Shown here: piece by piece, positions 9,385-18,673 of the stretch
How the letters are laid out: every line of letters starts with the position of its first letter
How positions within the stretch are numbered: position 1 is the first letter of the stretch
NCBI RefSeq assembly: GCF_003347605.1
Contig: NZ_QDFZ01000003.1
Span: forward strand, 124,001 to 188,000
Direction of reading: 5' to 3'
From: Chryseobacterium sp. KLBC 52
Lineage (GTDB): Bacteria > Bacteroidota > Bacteroidia > Flavobacteriales > Weeksellaceae
Length of the DNA stretch: 64,000 nt
Notes under the pieces: model-generated
Databases searched by the model: none
Told to the model about the DNA's origin: nothing
Seen by the model: the letters and a program-made list of their open reading frames with translations, nothing else
Made by a program: the position numbers and the translations under genes

Positions 9385-9819
9385 TTAGCAAACTGCAATT
9401 TTGTCAACTCTGTTCTGGTGTCTTCCACCTTCGAAGTCTGTTGAAAGAAATTTATCTACAATTTCAAGTGCCAGTTCTTTAGATATAAATCTTGCCGGCA
9501 TTGAAATCATGTTGGCATCATTATGTTGTCTTGCCAGTGTTGCAATCTCCGGCATCCAGCATAAAGCGCATCTTATCTTCTGGTGTTTGTTCGCAGTGAT
9601 CTGAACTCCGTTTCCGCTTCCACAGATCAGAATTCCCAGCTCATTTTCTCCGTTTTCCACAGAGGTTGCCGCAGGGTGTACAAAGTCCGGATAATCCACA
9701 CTGTTTGTGGAAAACGTTCCAAAATCCTGAACTTCAAAACGTTCTGAAAGGTAGTTCTTAACAATCTCCTTATATTCATAGCCTGCATGGTCCGCTGCGA
9801 TAGCAATTTTTCTTTTCAT
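9385..9819 (-). CDS. rpiB: Ribose 5-phosphate isomerase B
   Basis: A 144-residue RpiB that interconverts ribose 5-phosphate and ribulose 5-phosphate in the pentose phosphate pathway. Features: IAADHAGYEYK near the N-terminus, the catalytic cysteine in ILICGSGNGV (about residues 63-72), and RQHNDANMISMPAR with the conserved His and phosphate-binding Arg. Length is standard. ATG at 9819 with a TACCTTTG box about 40 bp upstream. It is the last gene before the origin-candidate interval, transcribed away from it. Confidence 0.95.
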   Translation of the reverse strand: MKRKIAIAADHAGYEYKEIVKNYLSERFEVQDFGTFSTNSVDYPDFVHPAATSVENGENELGILICGSGNGVQITANKHQKIRCALCWMPEIATLARQHNDANMISMPARFISKELALEIVDKFLSTDFEGGRHQNRVDKIAVC

Positions 9820-9857
9820 AATACTCTTATTAAGCTTTATTAGATTCTATTTCCTTA

Positions 9858-9865
9858 CAAAGGTA
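9858..9865 (-). promoter_or_regulatory. Candidate -7 box of rpiB
   Basis: TACCTTTG on the minus strand, matching TAnnTTTG, 38 bp before the rpiB ATG. Confidence 0.5.
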
Positions 9866-9889
9866 AGAATAATAACAATTCGTGTTAGT

Positions 9890-10340
9890 AAACCCTGAGT
9901 TAATTGTGAAAAGGTATGTGAATAACTGTGGAAAACTTTTCTCAACTTTCTATTTTTAAAGATCAATTTATTTCGTAATAGAAAATCTTTTCTCAAACTT
10001 TTACCACAACTTTCCAGATGTTTTCTCCAGCTATCCCCAGATTTTTCCATAATAAAATAACTAATAATGGCTTCATCCCAAAGTTATCAACATTTGTTAA
10101 TAAGTATGTGAAATAGCGGGTTTACAGAGATTTATATTGTGAGTTAAATATGAGTTGAATAAAAGTTGAATGTTATCAATTTTTAGCCTAAAACTTATCC
10201 CCGAAACTAACAACACTCAACAACAACTACATTATTCTTTTTTTAAAAGAGAAAAAATTGTTGATTAATGGGTGATTGGCTTCGGGGAAAGTTTTTGAAA
10301 ACTTTTATTTTAATCAAACTGTTGAAAAAGTTTAAAACCT
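9890..10340. other. Candidate chromosomal origin (oriC) region
   Basis: A gene-free, AT-rich stretch between divergent rpiB and pgk with a cluster of 9-mers close to the DnaA box TTATCCACA. One mismatch: TGTGAATAA (9917-9925), TGTGGAAAA (9927-9935), TTATCAACA (10084-10092). Two mismatches: CTATCCCCA (10031-10039), TTATCCCCG (10195-10203). T- and A-rich tracts at 10233-10260 could unwind. By hand count the plus strand changes from C-rich (9961-10080, about 9 G to 28 C) to G-rich (10081-10200, about 21 G to 10 C). Two parS sites lie 4-6 kb away. No perfect DnaA box was found and dnaA is not in the window, so this stays a candidate. Confidence 0.5.
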
Positions 10341-10348
10341 TACATTTG
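10341..10348 (+). promoter_or_regulatory. Candidate pgk promoter -7 box
   Basis: TACATTTG matches TAnnTTTG; a GTTG at 10321-10324 lies 16 bp upstream and can serve as the -33 element. The leader to the pgk ATG would be about 110 nt and contains TATGAAA...TTTCATA complementary segments (about 10374 and 10430). Confidence 0.55.
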
Positions 10349-10462
10349 TGAAACAAAAATTCAATGAGATTTATGAAATTGTTCTTGCGAGATTTTACCG
10401 GAAGCTAAAACGGATTTTGAGCACGGCGGTTTCATAGGGCTTAGTAAAAAATAAATCTACTT

Positions 10463-11653
10463 ATGAAAACAATCAATGATCTTAATTTTAAAGATAAGAA
10501 GGCTCTGGTAAGAGTGGACTTCAATGTTCCGCAGGACGATCAACTGAAGGTGACAGACAACACAAGAATTGTTGCTGTGAAACCAACAGTGGACAAGATC
10601 CTTAATGATGGTGGTTCTGTCATCTTAATCACACACCTTGGAAGACCTAAGGGAGAGGTTAAAGATGAATTTTCCCTTAAACATATTGTTGGCGAAGTTT
10701 CTGCTGTTTTAGGACAGGAAGTGAAATTTGTTGATGAGTGTATTGGAGAGAAGGCAGAGCAGGCAGCTGCAGATTTAAAACCAGGAGAGATCTTATTATT
10801 GGAAAATGTACGTTTTCATAACGAAGAGGAAAAAGGAGACGCTGCATTCGCAGAGAAGCTTTCAAAGTTAGGAGATGCTTATGTAAATGATGCATTTGGT
10901 ACAGCACACAGAGCTCACGCTTCCACAGCAGTAATCGCTCAATACTTTCCTTCAACTAAATATTTCGGTTTACTAATGGCTAAAGAGCTTCAGGCAATCG
11001 ATAAAGTATTAAAGAGTGGTGAGAAACCAGTTACAGCTATTTTAGGTGGTTCTAAAGTTTCAACTAAAATTACCATTATAGAAAATATTCTTCCTGCGGT
11101 AGATAATCTTATCATTGGTGGAGGGATGGCATTTACTTTTATTAAGGCTCTCGGAGGGAAAATCGGTAATTCTCTTGTGGAAGAAGATAAACTTCCTTTG
11201 GCTCTTGAGATTTTAGGAAAAGCTAAAGAGCACAAAGTAAAAGTATATCTTCCGTCTGATGCCATTATCGCTGAAAGCTTTAGTAATGATGTGGAGAGAA
11301 AAGAAGTTGATATTTATACAATTCCTGAAGGATGGATGGGACTTGATGCAGGGAACAAATCAAGAGACCAGTTCAATGATGTATTATTAAACTCAAGAAC
11401 AATTCTTTGGAATGGGCCAATTGGTGTTTTTGAAATGTCAAATTTTGCTGGAGGAACAGTTGCACTAGGAGAAAGTATCGCTGAAGCAACAAGATTAGGA
11501 GCTTTCTCTTTAGTAGGAGGAGGAGACAGTGTTGCTTTCGTGAAGCAATTCGGTTATGCTGATCAGGTAAGCTACGTTTCTACCGGAGGTGGAGCAATGC
11601 TTGAAAGTCTTGAAGGACTTGAGTTACCAGGGGTAGCTGCCATCAATAATTAA
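10463..11653 (+). CDS. pgk: Phosphoglycerate kinase
   Basis: A 396-residue glycolytic kinase (1,3-bisphosphoglycerate + ADP to 3-phosphoglycerate + ATP). Motifs in order: VRVDFNVPQ (about 17-25) and HLGRPKG (about 59-65) for substrate binding, [26 protein letters not shown], the WNGPIGVFE hinge and the C-terminal GGGDSVAF plus STGGGAMLE nucleotide-binding loops. Length is typical for bacteria. ATG at 10463. It is the only plus-strand gene between 2.5 and 22 kb, and is followed by a strong terminator. Confidence 0.98.
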   Translation: MKTINDLNFKDKKALVRVDFNVPQDDQLKVTDNTRIVAVKPTVDKILNDGGSVILITHLGRPKGEVKDEFSLKHIVGEVSAVLGQEVKFVDECIGEKAEQAAADLKPGEILLLENVRFHNEEEKGDAAFAEKLSKLGDAYVNDAFGTAHRAHASTAVIAQYFPSTKYFGLLMAKELQAIDKVLKSGEKPVTAILGGSKVSTKITIIENILPAVDNLIIGGGMAFTFIKALGGKIGNSLVEEDKLPLALEILGKAKEHKVKVYLPSDAIIAESFSNDVERKEVDIYTIPEGWMGLDAGNKSRDQFNDVLLNSRTILWNGPIGVFEMSNFAGGTVALGESIAEATRLGAFSLVGGGDSVAFVKQFGYADQVSYVSTGGGAMLESLEGLELPGVAAINN

Positions 11654-11673
11654 TCGGAAATAAAAGATATTTT

Positions 11674-11708
11674 AAAGCCTGCTAATATAATTAGCAGGCT
11701 TTTTTTAT
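11674..11708 (+). terminator. pgk terminator
   Basis: A 12-bp perfect stem (AAAGCCTGCTAA at 11674-11685 with 11691-11702), 5-nt loop, followed by a T-run, 20 bp after the pgk stop. Confidence 0.9.
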
Positions 11709-13050
11709 TTCTTAAACTTAAAGAAAATCCTTTATTGATCGGTGTTTTAATATTATTTTAGATATAACTTATAGTTATACAGAGGTGGGTTGAATTCTCT
11801 TTCAGAGACTTATGTTTTTCAGGAAATTTGTGATCAGAATATTGTTGTAAAATTTATGAATTCAAGTGATTTTATTTCTGGTTATATTCCCTTTTTACTT
11901 TGGTAAATGACTATTATTTTTGCAATACTATTGATGTAAAAAGTGGTATTTTTTCTATGAATTATACCTTGTATTTCGAGGAATATAGAAGAAGCAGTTG
12001 ATATGTTTTTATGAAAATTATTAGAGGATTTGAAGGAAGATTTATGATTTCTTCTTCCCATTGAAAGGTGATTCTAATTATTTTTTAAAATTATTTTGGA
12101 GAGATAGGCTTAACTTTATCTGTTTTAGGAAATAGTATTTTAGATTGTTTTAGTATTTAAATTTCTACTAGAAAATGGTGGATATAATTTTTTGAAAACT
12201 TTAAATTTCTAAATTCAATGAATTATTTATTTCACATAATAGTGATTGTGTTGTATATTGCTGATTATTAGATGTTAAACTTATTTTCAATCTATTTTGT
12301 CCTTATTATTTTCATGTGATAATCTTACTAAAACAAAAGAAATCCATAGGTAACTATAATAAAATGAGTAAGTTAATTCCTTTTTTGATTTTTTAAGATC
12401 TTTTTCCAGGATAAACATTTACCTGTTTTAATTTTTTTTCTTTCAATTGAAATTCTCAGCGATTATTAAATTTACAGTTTTCAGTTTTCTTTAAAAAATA
12501 GTACTGAATCAATTTTTAATTTTTTGAAATAGAGAAAAATTATTTTTATTAAAAATGATAGAGTGGAGTAGGGGAGCTTTTTTTATCCTGGAAGAATTAC
12601 TTTAGAAGGAAATAGATTTTCTATTTCTTTGTCATCAGAAATATATTTGCCAGGTCAGCTTTAATTTTTTCTTTTTAATAAAAACACCAAAAACCGACCT
12701 TCATAAATAGCTTAAAAATCGATTTTCTATCTTTTTTAGAGTATTGATACCTTATTTTATTTTGAAGTTAAATTGAAGCTGTTTTTGGGATAATTTATCT
12801 TGTTAAAACTAAATTTCTTCTTTTTTTTCGCTGGTTTTTATGGTTTTATTGAAAACTGAATGAGAAAGTTCAATAAAAGCTTTACGTACATAAATTACGG
12901 AGTAGATGATCTATATTTTTCTTTATTATTAAAATGGAGTAGGGGAGATATTTTTTTATTGATAGGTAAGGAAGGTAAATTTCTATTTTATTTTTAAGAC
13001 TTTACAAAATAGATGTAGGATTTAAAATATAATTGTAGTCCAGAAAAAAG
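11709..13050. other. Long AT-rich gene-free interval
   Basis: About 1.4 kb without a believable gene on either strand: only short chance ORFs, no tRNA-like fold noticed. Visible structure is limited to repeats: GGAGTAGGGGAG at 12565-12576 and 12936-12947, each followed by a T-run, and one copy of a 52-bp repeat at 12686-12737. The plus strand is G-rich relative to C in the lines counted. It could be decayed coding DNA, an unrecognised RNA gene, or origin-linked spacer. Confidence 0.5.
12686..12737. repeat. 52-bp repeat, copy 1
   Basis: Matches 13100-13151 at 49 of 52 positions; contains the palindrome AAAATCGATTTT. This copy is entirely intergenic. Confidence 0.85.
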
Positions 13051-13085
13051 AAAACTCAGGAGAAAAAATCCTGAGTTTTTTATTT
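13051..13085. terminator. Terminator below the methyltransferase gene
   Basis: An 11-bp perfect stem (AAAACTCAGGA, 13051-13061 with 13069-13079) and 7-nt loop, flanked by a T-run on the plus strand and an A-run before it, so it can act in both directions. It lies about 56 bp beyond the methyltransferase stop. Confidence 0.8.
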
Positions 13086-13099
13086 TTTAAGCTAAAAAT

Positions 13100-13151
13100 A
13101 CCAAAAATCGACCTTCATAAATGGGTTAAAAATCGATTTTCTATCTTTTTT
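13100..13151. repeat. 52-bp repeat, copy 2 (overlaps a CDS end)
   Basis: Second copy of the repeat at 12686-12737 (offset 414 bp). Its last 11 bp include the stop and final codons of the methyltransferase gene. Confidence 0.85.
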
Positions 13152-13962
13152 CGATAATATATATCAAACTTGAAAATTCGTTGGAAAATAATGCTTTTAC
13201 GTTCGAAATTGTTCCGTAGACTACTGCTTTTACCCAAAATAGAGGTGATTTTTTATATTTTTCGCTCAACATGGAGATGTAATAGGAATCAAGGACCAAA
13301 GGTTTGATCTTTCTCATTTTCCAGTCAGGATTTTTGGAAATTAAATTTTCCATTCCGTTTTTTGAAAAATGATAGATATGTCTTGGAACATCATACGCGG
13401 CCCAATATTCTTTATAATGTTTCGCATCATAGGAAGTTGGGTTGGGAACTGCAATGACAAGAATTCCTTTTTCTTTTAATTTTTCATGAAATGTGCTAAG
13501 CATTTCGTCCTGGTTTTCGATGTGTTCAAATACATGCCAGAGTGTAATAGCATCTAAGGTATTGTCTTCAATTTTATTAATATTATCTAAAATGGAAGCT
13601 TTTGCTATTTTTCCCTGTGCTGCTTTTCTGGCATCAGCATCAGGTTCAAAGCCGAAAGTTTCAAAATCATTTTCTATATATTTTACAAACTCTCCGGCAC
13701 CGCATCCGTAGTCGAGTACTCTTGATCCTTTTTTTATTCTGTCTACCAGTATATTTTTTTTATACTGCAGATTAAAAGACTGGAGGAATTTATAAAGCTT
13801 TTCTTTTAAACTTCCGGAATCCTGGTGATGAGAAATATAATCTTCACTTTCATAATATCTGGAAATATTGGATGGAATAGGAGTGGTTTTGAATACTCCT
13901 TTTGTTTCAGTCTCTTTAATTTCAAATATTTCCTGTGAAAGAAAATGATCTTTTATTTTCAT
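13141..13962 (-). CDS. Class I SAM-dependent methyltransferase
   Basis: A 273-residue methyltransferase of the Methyltransf_23 type. The SAM-binding motif I is VLDYGCGAGEFV (about residues 86-97), with an acidic residue in GFEPD (motif II) and LWHVFEHIEN (about 140-149) as the post-II region. The C-terminal region has the hydrophobic, Tyr/Trp-rich sequence often seen in methyltransferases linked to cell-surface glycan or lipid biosynthesis, but no such genes adjoin it, so the substrate is open. ATG at 13962. Its last codons lie in the 52-bp repeat. Confidence 0.85.
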   Translation of the reverse strand: MKIKDHFLSQEIFEIKETETKGVFKTTPIPSNISRYYESEDYISHHQDSGSLKEKLYKFLQSFNLQYKKNILVDRIKKGSRVLDYGCGAGEFVKYIENDFETFGFEPDADARKAAQGKIAKASILDNINKIEDNTLDAITLWHVFEHIENQDEMLSTFHEKLKEKGILVIAVPNPTSYDAKHYKEYWAAYDVPRHIYHFSKNGMENLISKNPDWKMRKIKPLVLDSYYISMLSEKYKKSPLFWVKAVVYGTISNVKALFSNEFSSLIYIIEKR

Positions 13963-14054
13963 TGAAGTAAATATCTTTTATATGATAAAAAAATTAAGAT
14001 ATTCAGAAGTGTTTTACGCTCATAAATACCTTAATTTTTATTTTTATTTTCTAA

Positions 14055-14070
14055 TGTTTCACGTGAAACA
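14055..14070. other. parS centromere site
   Basis: TGTTTCACGTGAAACA, a perfect 16-bp palindrome identical to the canonical ParB-binding parS site, 7 bp below the mnmG stop. Such sites cluster near oriC in most bacteria. Confidence 0.93.
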
Positions 14071-14076
14071 TTTTTT

Positions 14077-15939
14077 TTAACGCCCTAGGTAAACTAATAA
14101 AACATTAATATCAGCTGGGGAAACCCCACTTATTCTTCCTGCTTGGGCAATAGTCTTCGGACGAACGTTAGACATCTTCTGTTTTGCTTCTGCAGAAAGG
14201 CTGGAAAGCTTCGTATAATCGAAATCTTCAGGAATTTTAATGTTTTCCAGACGATTTAACTTAGCAACGTTTTCTTTTTCTTTCTCAATATATCCTTTAT
14301 ACTTAATATTGATCTCTGCCTGTTCTCTTACTTCATCATTATATTGAGTAGAAACTTCTTTAATAAAATCAATTTCATCCAGTTTTTCTAATGTCATATT
14401 AGGTCTGGTAAGGATTTGAGCTGCTCTGTAAGCCTGATCTACAGGGCTGCTTTCAATAGATTGCAGAACTGGATTGATAATACCTGGTTTTAAAGAAGTT
14501 TCGCGAAGAAACTCTTCAAGTGACTGGCTTTCAGATACTTTGGTTTCAACGCGTCTTAATCTGTCTTCTTTTGCCAATCCTAGCTGGTATGCTTTCTCCG
14601 TTAATCTGATATCAGCATTATCCTGTCTTAAAAGAAGTCTGTATTCTGCACGTGAAGTAAACATTCTGTAAGGTTCTTCCGTTCCTTTTGTGATTAAGTC
14701 ATCAATCAATACTCCAATATAAGCTTCATCTCTGTTTAGGATAAAATCTCCCTTTTCATGAACTTTATTGTGTGCATTGATTCCGGCAATTAATCCTTGT
14801 CCTGCTGCTTCTTCATATCCGGTTGTTCCATTGATCTGTCCTGCGAAATATAAATTATCAATTAATTTCGTTTCGAGGGTATGCTTCAACTGGGTAGGAG
14901 GGAAGTAATCATATTCAATGGCGTAACCCGGACGGAAAACTTTTACATTTTCAAATCCTGGAATATGTTTCATTGCTTTGATCTGTACATCCTCAGGAAG
15001 AGAAGAACTGAATCCGTTTACATAGATCTCTACAGTTTTCCATCCTTCCGGTTCTACGAAAAGCTGGTGTCTGTTTCTTTCTGCAAAACGATTAATTTTA
15101 TCTTCAATACTTGGGCAGTATCTCGGACCTAAACTCTGGATCGTACCATTGAACATTGGACTTCTGTCAAAACCTTCTCTTAAAATATCGTGTACCGTTT
15201 CGTTGGTATATACGATATGACAGCTTAATTGTTTTGTCAGTTTTGGCGTATCAAGATAACTGAACTTTTGAGGATTTTCATCTCCTTTCTGTTCTTCCAT
15301 TTTCGAATAATCCAAACTTCTTCCATCTACTCTTGGTGGAGTTCCGGTTTTCATTCTTCCTGCTTCAAATCCTAAAGTGACCAATTGCTCTGTAATTCCA
15401 AAAGCTCTTGGTTCACCCATTCTTCCTCCGCCTAATTGTTTATCTCCAACGTGAATTAATCCATTAAGAAAAGTTCCGTTCGTAAGAACTACAGATTTTG
15501 CTTTAATCTCAATTCCTAAAGAAGTAACAACTCCTGCTACTTTATTATTTTCAACAATCAGTTGTTTTACCATATCCTGAAAGAAATCAAGATTGGGAGT
15601 ATTCTCTAATGCTAAGCGCCATTCTTCAGCAAAAAGCATTCTATCATTTTGGGTTCTCGGAGACCACATCGCAGGACCTTTTGAAAGATTCAGCATCTTG
15701 AATTGGATGGCAGATTTGTCTGCCACAATTCCGGAATATCCTCCCATTGCATCAATCTCTCTTACGATCTGTCCTTTTGCGATTCCGCCCATTGCCGGGT
15801 TGCAACTCATCTGTCCGATGGTCTGCATATTCATTGTAATAAGCAGGGTTTTTGAACCGAGGTTAGCTGCTGCCGCTGCGGCTTCGCAACCTGCGTGTCC
15901 GGCACCTACTACTATTACATCATATATTTCTGAAATCAT
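14077..15939 (-). CDS. mnmG: tRNA uridine-5-carboxymethylaminomethyl modification enzyme MnmG (GidA)
   Basis: A 620-residue FAD enzyme that works with MnmE (GTPase) on U34 of certain tRNAs. The N-terminal Rossmann motif VVGAGHAGCEAA (about 10-21) binds FAD; CNPAMGGIAKG (about 46-56) and GGGRMGEPRA are family signatures; the C-terminus has the conserved helical domain ending in RISGVSPADINVLLVYL. Length is standard. ATG at 15939. It is flanked on both sides by perfect parS sites. In many bacteria gidA is origin-proximal, as expected here. Confidence 0.98.
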   Translation of the reverse strand: MISEIYDVIVVGAGHAGCEAAAAAANLGSKTLLITMNMQTIGQMSCNPAMGGIAKGQIVREIDAMGGYSGIVADKSAIQFKMLNLSKGPAMWSPRTQNDRMLFAEEWRLALENTPNLDFFQDMVKQLIVENNKVAGVVTSLGIEIKAKSVVLTNGTFLNGLIHVGDKQLGGGRMGEPRAFGITEQLVTLGFEAGRMKTGTPPRVDGRSLDYSKMEEQKGDENPQKFSYLDTPKLTKQLSCHIVYTNETVHDILREGFDRSPMFNGTIQSLGPRYCPSIEDKINRFAERNRHQLFVEPEGWKTVEIYVNGFSSSLPEDVQIKAMKHIPGFENVKVFRPGYAIEYDYFPPTQLKHTLETKLIDNLYFAGQINGTTGYEEAAGQGLIAGINAHNKVHEKGDFILNRDEAYIGVLIDDLITKGTEEPYRMFTSRAEYRLLLRQDNADIRLTEKAYQLGLAKEDRLRRVETKVSESQSLEEFLRETSLKPGIINPVLQSIESSPVDQAYRAAQILTRPNMTLEKLDEIDFIKEVSTQYNDEVREQAEINIKYKGYIEKEKENVAKLNRLENIKIPEDFDYTKLSSLSAEAKQKMSNVRPKTIAQAGRISGVSPADINVLLVYLGR

Positions 15940-15985
15940 TTTTATCTCGCTTGTTTTAAGCTTTAAACCTTATCTTTATAACCAA

Positions 15986-16001
15986 TGTTTCACGTGAAAC
16001 A
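15986..16001. other. parS centromere site
   Basis: Second perfect copy of TGTTTCACGTGAAACA, 46 bp upstream of the mnmG start and 1,931 bp from the other copy. Confidence 0.93.
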
Positions 16002-16086
16002 TTTTTGGAGAATGCACTCTAGGTAAACTTATATTGTTGCTAGAATAGAGTACTTTAGATATGGGACTTTAAGTGATTGTTCAATT

Positions 16087-16506
16087 CTAAAACTTTAAAT
16101 CCCTGTATTTATCCAGGTATAAATCTTCCATTCTCCGCATCTCTTTTTCTTCCTCTTCCGTCTTGTCTTTATACCCTGCAAGGTGTAAAATACCGTGGGC
16201 TAAAACCCTTCTTAATTCTTCTTCATAATCTCGGGAAAGGGTAGAGGCGTTATCAGAAATGCGCTGCAAAGATACGAAAATCTCAGCGCTTATTGTCTTG
16301 CCTTTTACATAATCGAATGTGATAATATCTGTATAATAATCATGCTGCAAATAATCCTGATTGATCTTAAGAAGATATTCATCATCACAGAAAATGTAAT
16401 TGATTTCTCCTAGTTTTTTTCCTTCTGAAAGAATAAGATCTTCCAGCCATTTTTTGTAATCTGTACTTACCGACTCTGGTAAGTTTTCGTAAAAGAACTG
16501 TATCAT
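16087..16506 (-). CDS. ybeY: rRNA maturation RNase YbeY
   Basis: A 139-residue UPF0054 metalloprotein with a role in 16S rRNA 3' maturation and ribosome quality control. The zinc motif reads HGILHLAGYKD: His104 and His108 are present but the third ligand position (114) is Asp where E. coli YbeY has His. I recall the same KD form in other Bacteroidota, so it is probably a lineage trait rather than loss of function. ATG at 16506 lies only 5 bp from the upstream patatin gene's stop, so they are probably cotranscribed. Confidence 0.93.
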   Translation of the reverse strand: MIQFFYENLPESVSTDYKKWLEDLILSEGKKLGEINYIFCDDEYLLKINQDYLQHDYYTDIITFDYVKGKTISAEIFVSLQRISDNASTLSRDYEEELRRVLAHGILHLAGYKDKTEEEEKEMRRMEDLYLDKYRDLKF

Positions 16507-16511
16507 TTTTT

Positions 16512-18671
16512 TTAAAACCAGTGTCCTAATATAACACTGAATATACCTTTTTGGTTATTTTTTAGAGAGTGGCTGAAGTTTACTTTTATCTGCCCGAAAG
16601 GAGATTTGTAACCTGCCGTAATTCCCAGTGAACTATAATTTACTTTAACTGCATCCTCAAACTTGATATCGTTTGATAAGTTAGCAAAGGTAAAGTTTCC
16701 GCTGATAAAATAGTTTTTATTAAACTTAAACTGGAGATCATTGGATGCCAGTATGACATTGTTTGTGTAAAGCTGAGCAAAGTAGAAGCCTCCAAAGCTT
16801 TTAAAATTCATTAGATTCTGCTCAAAAATTCCCCCTAATCTATATTGGTAATAGGCGGGAAGGTTTTCACCAATGGTAACTCCTCCAAACAGATTCAGAC
16901 GATAACTGAATTGTTTGCCAAGGGGAATGTTTAGCTTAAGATCTGCTTTGATCTGAATGATTCTTTTATCGACTTCAGATTTTAACAGGTCTACAACCTT
17001 TCCTTCTGCAGCAAAATAAACCCCTTTTGTCGCGAATTCCTTATCATCCTGAGTATCGGTTTTAATAAACACATAAGGATTCAGGAAACGGCTGTATCGC
17101 CTGTTATCTCCATTACTGTTTTCTGCTTTAAAATAATCGTGACTAATACCGCCGCCAATAGCAAATTTGTCCTTCCAGGTGGATTGTATGTAGGCTTCAT
17201 TTCTGATCCATTCCCAACGGTCTACTACGTAATTATCTATATTCTTTATATCAAAGCTCATCCCGGAAGAATAAAGGCCAACACCTGGTATATATCCGTT
17301 ATCCACAAAATAGTTCAGATAATATCTGAGACGATCTCCCACAACGACATCCAGCGAAAGGTTGGAATTTTTGAATAAAAGTCTTTTGGCAGAATAATTC
17401 AAAAGAAGTCCTGTTTTAAAAACTTCGTCATAATGCAATCCGAATTTTAAAAAATGACGGGTATCATCTTCAGTGACGTAAAGCTTCAGGTAGTTGGCGT
17501 CATTCTCCTGAACGATATCATAATTGATAAATTTGTAGTTGTTGGTGGCAACCAGTTTATCAATCATTTTATTGATACTTCCATACGTCTGAAGAGAGGG
17601 GAGACGTAATCCCATCTTACCCAGTGTGTAGTTTTTACCATAAATTTTACTTCCTTCAATAGAAATACTATCAATTTTATAGACGTTGGAATAGATTGGA
17701 TTCACCTGTTGTCTGAGACGGTCAAATGGTCTCTTTGGCAGCTGGTCTAATACCTGGGAATATTTTAAACCTTCCACATATCCGCTATCCAGAATTTTCT
17801 TTTTATCATCATAGCTTGTTGCAGACATTCCTTTCAGGTTGGGTTTTATATTGATGTCTGTATATTTATATTGCTTTCTGGTATCTTTCTTTATTCCGAA
17901 ATCGATAACCTGGTTCAGAATGGCTATAATATTGTTTAAATCCTCTCTTTTGGAAAGATCCTGGTTAAGATCCACCCCGATAACGATATCAATTCCTTTG
18001 TCCTTTAAAGGCTTTGAGGGATAGTTTACCGTCATCGCTCCGTCAATATAAATGCTGTCCCCGATTTTTACCGGATCCATTAAAGAAGGGAATGCGGAAC
18101 TCGCCATAATAGACTGTACCAGATCTCCCTTTTCAAAGATCTGCATATTGCCGCTTTCAAGATTAGTAGCGACGCAAAGGAAGGGAATAGGCATTTTGGA
18201 AAAGTCCTCAATATTGGAAACATTTTTGAAAAGTTCTTTCAGAAGATAAACGTTTCTTTGTCCGGTACTGATTGAGGAGGGAAGTGTGATTTTTCCGTTT
18301 TTAAGCGGAATGGATAAAAGATATTTGTCTACAGATTTATTAAAAAAGCTGGCTTCCTGCCGGGACTTTGGATCCATAATCAGAGAATAGAAATCCGTAT
18401 CCATGACTATTTTTTCTATTTCTTTCCCGGAGTAGCCGGCGGCATACAATCCGCCTACGATGGCTCCCATGCTGGTTCCGGAAATATAGTCTACTTTCAC
18501 TCCTAATGAATCCAATACTTTAAGAACTCCTACATGTGAAAAACCTTTGGCACCACCACCGGCAAGCGATAGTCCGATTTTCGGGTTTTTCGGAATTACC
18601 AAATCTTTTTTTACCTGAGAATGGATCAATAACAATTGGAATATGGAAAGCAGAATCAGGAGTTTTCTCAT
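16512..18671 (-). CDS. Patatin-like phospholipase with C-terminal outer-membrane beta-barrel
   Basis: A 719-residue exported protein. Signal peptide at 1-19 (ends LLLIHSQ). The patatin domain (about 30-240) has the oxyanion GGGAKG (38-43), the GTSMG nucleophile motif (65-69, Ser67) and a DGA motif carrying the catalytic Asp. A POTRA-like segment (about 325-400) precedes a beta-barrel of the surface antigen/BamA type to the end, which finishes with aromatic GHWF. The layout resembles type Vd (PlpD-like) secreted lipases, although in Bacteroidota the patatin part may stay periplasmic. It is between murF-alr and ybeY. Confidence 0.9.
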   Translation of the reverse strand: MRKLLILLSIFQLLLIHSQVKKDLVIPKNPKIGLSLAGGGAKGFSHVGVLKVLDSLGVKVDYISGTSMGAIVGGLYAAGYSGKEIEKIVMDTDFYSLIMDPKSRQEASFFNKSVDKYLLSIPLKNGKITLPSSISTGQRNVYLLKELFKNVSNIEDFSKMPIPFLCVATNLESGNMQIFEKGDLVQSIMASSAFPSLMDPVKIGDSIYIDGAMTVNYPSKPLKDKGIDIVIGVDLNQDLSKREDLNNIIAILNQVIDFGIKKDTRKQYKYTDINIKPNLKGMSATSYDDKKKILDSGYVEGLKYSQVLDQLPKRPFDRLRQQVNPIYSNVYKIDSISIEGSKIYGKNYTLGKMGLRLPSLQTYGSINKMIDKLVATNNYKFINYDIVQENDANYLKLYVTEDDTRHFLKFGLHYDEVFKTGLLLNYSAKRLLFKNSNLSLDVVVGDRLRYYLNYFVDNGYIPGVGLYSSGMSFDIKNIDNYVVDRWEWIRNEAYIQSTWKDKFAIGGGISHDYFKAENSNGDNRRYSRFLNPYVFIKTDTQDDKEFATKGVYFAAEGKVVDLLKSEVDKRIIQIKADLKLNIPLGKQFSYRLNLFGGVTIGENLPAYYQYRLGGIFEQNLMNFKSFGGFYFAQLYTNNVILASNDLQFKFNKNYFISGNFTFANLSNDIKFEDAVKVNYSSLGITAGYKSPFGQIKVNFSHSLKNNQKGIFSVILGHWF

Positions 18672-18673
18672 AG

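Noticed and set aside
9168..9428. An 86-residue minus-strand ORF below rpiB
   Set aside because: It runs through the rpiB terminator and overlaps the rpiB end out of frame; composition is that of non-coding AT-rich DNA.
10349..10462. pgk leader considered as a riboswitch
   Set aside because: Only short complementary segments are visible and no known aptamer sequence was recognised.
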